This document shows, piece by piece, positions 30,101 to 31,061 of a stretch of 31,061 nucleotides of DNA. How positions within the stretch are numbered: position 1 is the first letter of the stretch; the number at the start of each line of letters is the position of its first letter. Location of the stretch: assembly GCA_001724265.1 (NCBI GenBank), contig MEDY01000459.1, forward strand, positions 1 to 31,061, given 5' to 3'. This DNA comes from Rhizaria sp. SCN 62-66 (Eukaryota > Rhizaria, unplaced). The notes beneath the pieces are model-generated. The model was not told the origin of the DNA. It saw only the letters and a program-made list of their open reading frames with translations, and did no database searches. The translations under genes and the position numbers were made by a program.

Positions 30101-31061
30101 CGCTCGCGTCGCACACCTTCGCGCTCATCGAGGACCCGGGCGCCGTGTACGCCATGCAGGGCATCCCCGCCTTTACGCTCTACGGCGGTCGGTGGGCGCT
30201 CGAGACGCCGTACGAAACGACCCAGACGTTGGCGGTGGACCAGCTCGCCGGGTCCGCGACCTTTTTGGCCACGCAGAGCGACCAGTCGGTTCCGAGTTCG
30301 AGGTACATTGCTGACATTAACACGGCTCTTTTATATGTTTCTTCAATTTATTGTTTAACTTTACACATTATTTCATTCGTGTATGCTCACTCTTGCTTGA
30401 CACGTGATTATCTATTTTGTATCGACCTGTAGCGCTTACGCCTTGCGTAACGTCTACGTCTTCCACGCAGGCCTCAGCCTGCCCCCATACGTTCCCCTCG
30501 CTGCTCCGAAGCTGCCGTACCCACAGCCAACCGCGCTACGCTTTACCGCGGCCATGAACGAGGTGCGGCTGACCTTCGACATGGCTACGCAGCAGCCGCG
30601 CAGCACGACGTCCGCGTCGACGGCCAACTGCGCCATCGTTTTCCCCCAAACTGCGCTGGGGCCGTTAGGTGACGCGCCGCTCTGCGCGTGGACGTCATCC
30701 ACAGGTATGCACACGATATCACATTTGCATCGAAGAAATGAAACTATGGCGTGAATGAACGTCTTGTTTGTCTCCTATATCGCACATTAATCTTACCCCC
30801 TTACCCTCGAACTTTTTTCGTGTTGATTCTTCCAAATCCACAGTCTTCAGCATGATTCTCGGCGCCTCGTTTACCGCGCGCGTCGGCACCTCTCTGTCGC
30901 TCCTCGGCGGCGTCATTCGCCGGGACACAACAGCGACTGGAGCGATGTACTTGCCCACCAGTACTGTCACCATTCTGGATCCTGATACCACACCCGTGAC
31001 CCCTGTCTCAGTCATCTCAGGGCCCTCTACGATTGGCCCATGTGACGCGCTGACGCTGTGG
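21111..31061 (+). CDS. Very large secreted Kelch/EGF protein with REJ-like segment (partial, 8 exons seen)
   Basis: Exons: 21111-22499, 22679-23474, 23650-26033, 26202-26503, 26648-28268, 28387-30302, 30433-30704, 30844-31061 (open at the edge). All phases join, giving about 2966 codons. It begins with a hydrophobic signal peptide (ALALPASLALLLLFLAAF), but an ATG is not resolved; a TAA lies at 21108-21110, so a short upstream exon is likely. Two in-frame TAGs (21363-21365, 21774-21776) fall in exon 1. From exon 2 on, Kelch-type blades recur with GG doublets: FFFGG, LWLFGG, IVIYGG, LLMYGG, VYLYGG, VYSFGG, LYLFGG, LFLFGG, VYTYGG, VYCYGG, often with LWxF or DDLW. Cys-rich EGF-like modules lie near 25480-25600 and 27570-27715 (NPCTNGGTC, YKCHCPSGRYGEHCEF). 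The visible end (VISGPSTIGPCDALTLW) resembles the REJ region of polycystin-type proteins. Role is probably a cell-surface receptor or adhesion protein; function unknown. Confidence 0.88.
21363..21365 (+). other. In-frame TAG codon, first in the Kelch gene
   Basis: The codons read GAG ATG TAG ACG CTG CTG. The frame is open from 21111 to here and continues open for 136 codons after it with strong third-position GC and beta-strand-like sequence (TLLVTIVGV). No splice sites flank the codon closely. Confidence 0.75.
21774..21776 (+). other. In-frame TAG codon, second in the Kelch gene
   Basis: The codons read AAC GTG TAG TGC TTT CTC. The same frame then stays open for 241 codons to the first intron donor at 22500. 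Amino-acid composition and codon bias do not change across the TAG. Confidence 0.75.

Noticed and set aside
1-31061. tRNA genes, CRISPR arrays, bacterial operon signals
   Set aside because: I looked for tRNA A/B boxes (especially a CUA-anticodon tRNA), regularly spaced repeats and ribosome binding sites and found none; the window is spliced eukaryotic DNA.

Overview
The window is nuclear DNA of a eukaryote, most likely a free-living protist. The genes have spliceosomal introns of about 120-250 bp, with GC-rich exons and AT-rich introns and spacers. The proteins are typically eukaryotic: a peroxin, an exosome subunit, Ddi1, a two-pore channel, and a large secreted Kelch/EGF protein with a REJ-like end. 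The species cannot be named from the sequence.

Layout: a possible ribosomal-protein exon at the left edge (minus), then a 1.4 kb spacer with two hairpins; a methylthioribulose-1-phosphate dehydratase gene in four exons (plus, 1501-2955); intronless PEX12 (plus, 3696-5558). Next come four head-to-tail minus-strand genes: the exosome subunit RRP46 (5805-7080, two exons), a YbaK-domain protein (7400-8362), the ubiquilin-class protease Ddi1 (8770-11403, four exons) and an intronless two-pore channel (11885-16732). A gene-poor stretch follows (16.7-21.1 kb) holding a 1.26 kb element with long terminal inverted repeats. The last 10 kb is the 5' part of one very large gene for a secreted Kelch/EGF protein in at least eight exons, running off the right edge.

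The most interesting signal is the genetic code. Two independent genes, the channel and the Kelch protein, are open over very long distances except for four in-frame TAG codons, and never TAA or TGA. One TAG lies inside a CAG-rich glutamine tract. All six complete genes end in TAA or TGA, none in TAG. The simplest reading is that UAG is a rare sense codon here, probably glutamine, while UAA and UGA are stops.

A second genome-wide signal is the splice donor. Of 14 introns whose frames and protein homology fix their ends, 12 have C at position +4 (mostly GTACGT or GTACGC) and none has the usual A.

The genes do not form an obvious pathway. They are housekeeping functions (methionine salvage, peroxisome import, RNA decay, tRNA proofreading, proteasome shuttling, organelle ion flux) plus one surface protein. 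Many carry large Ala-, Ser- or Gln-rich insertions, so they are much longer than their animal or yeast homologues.
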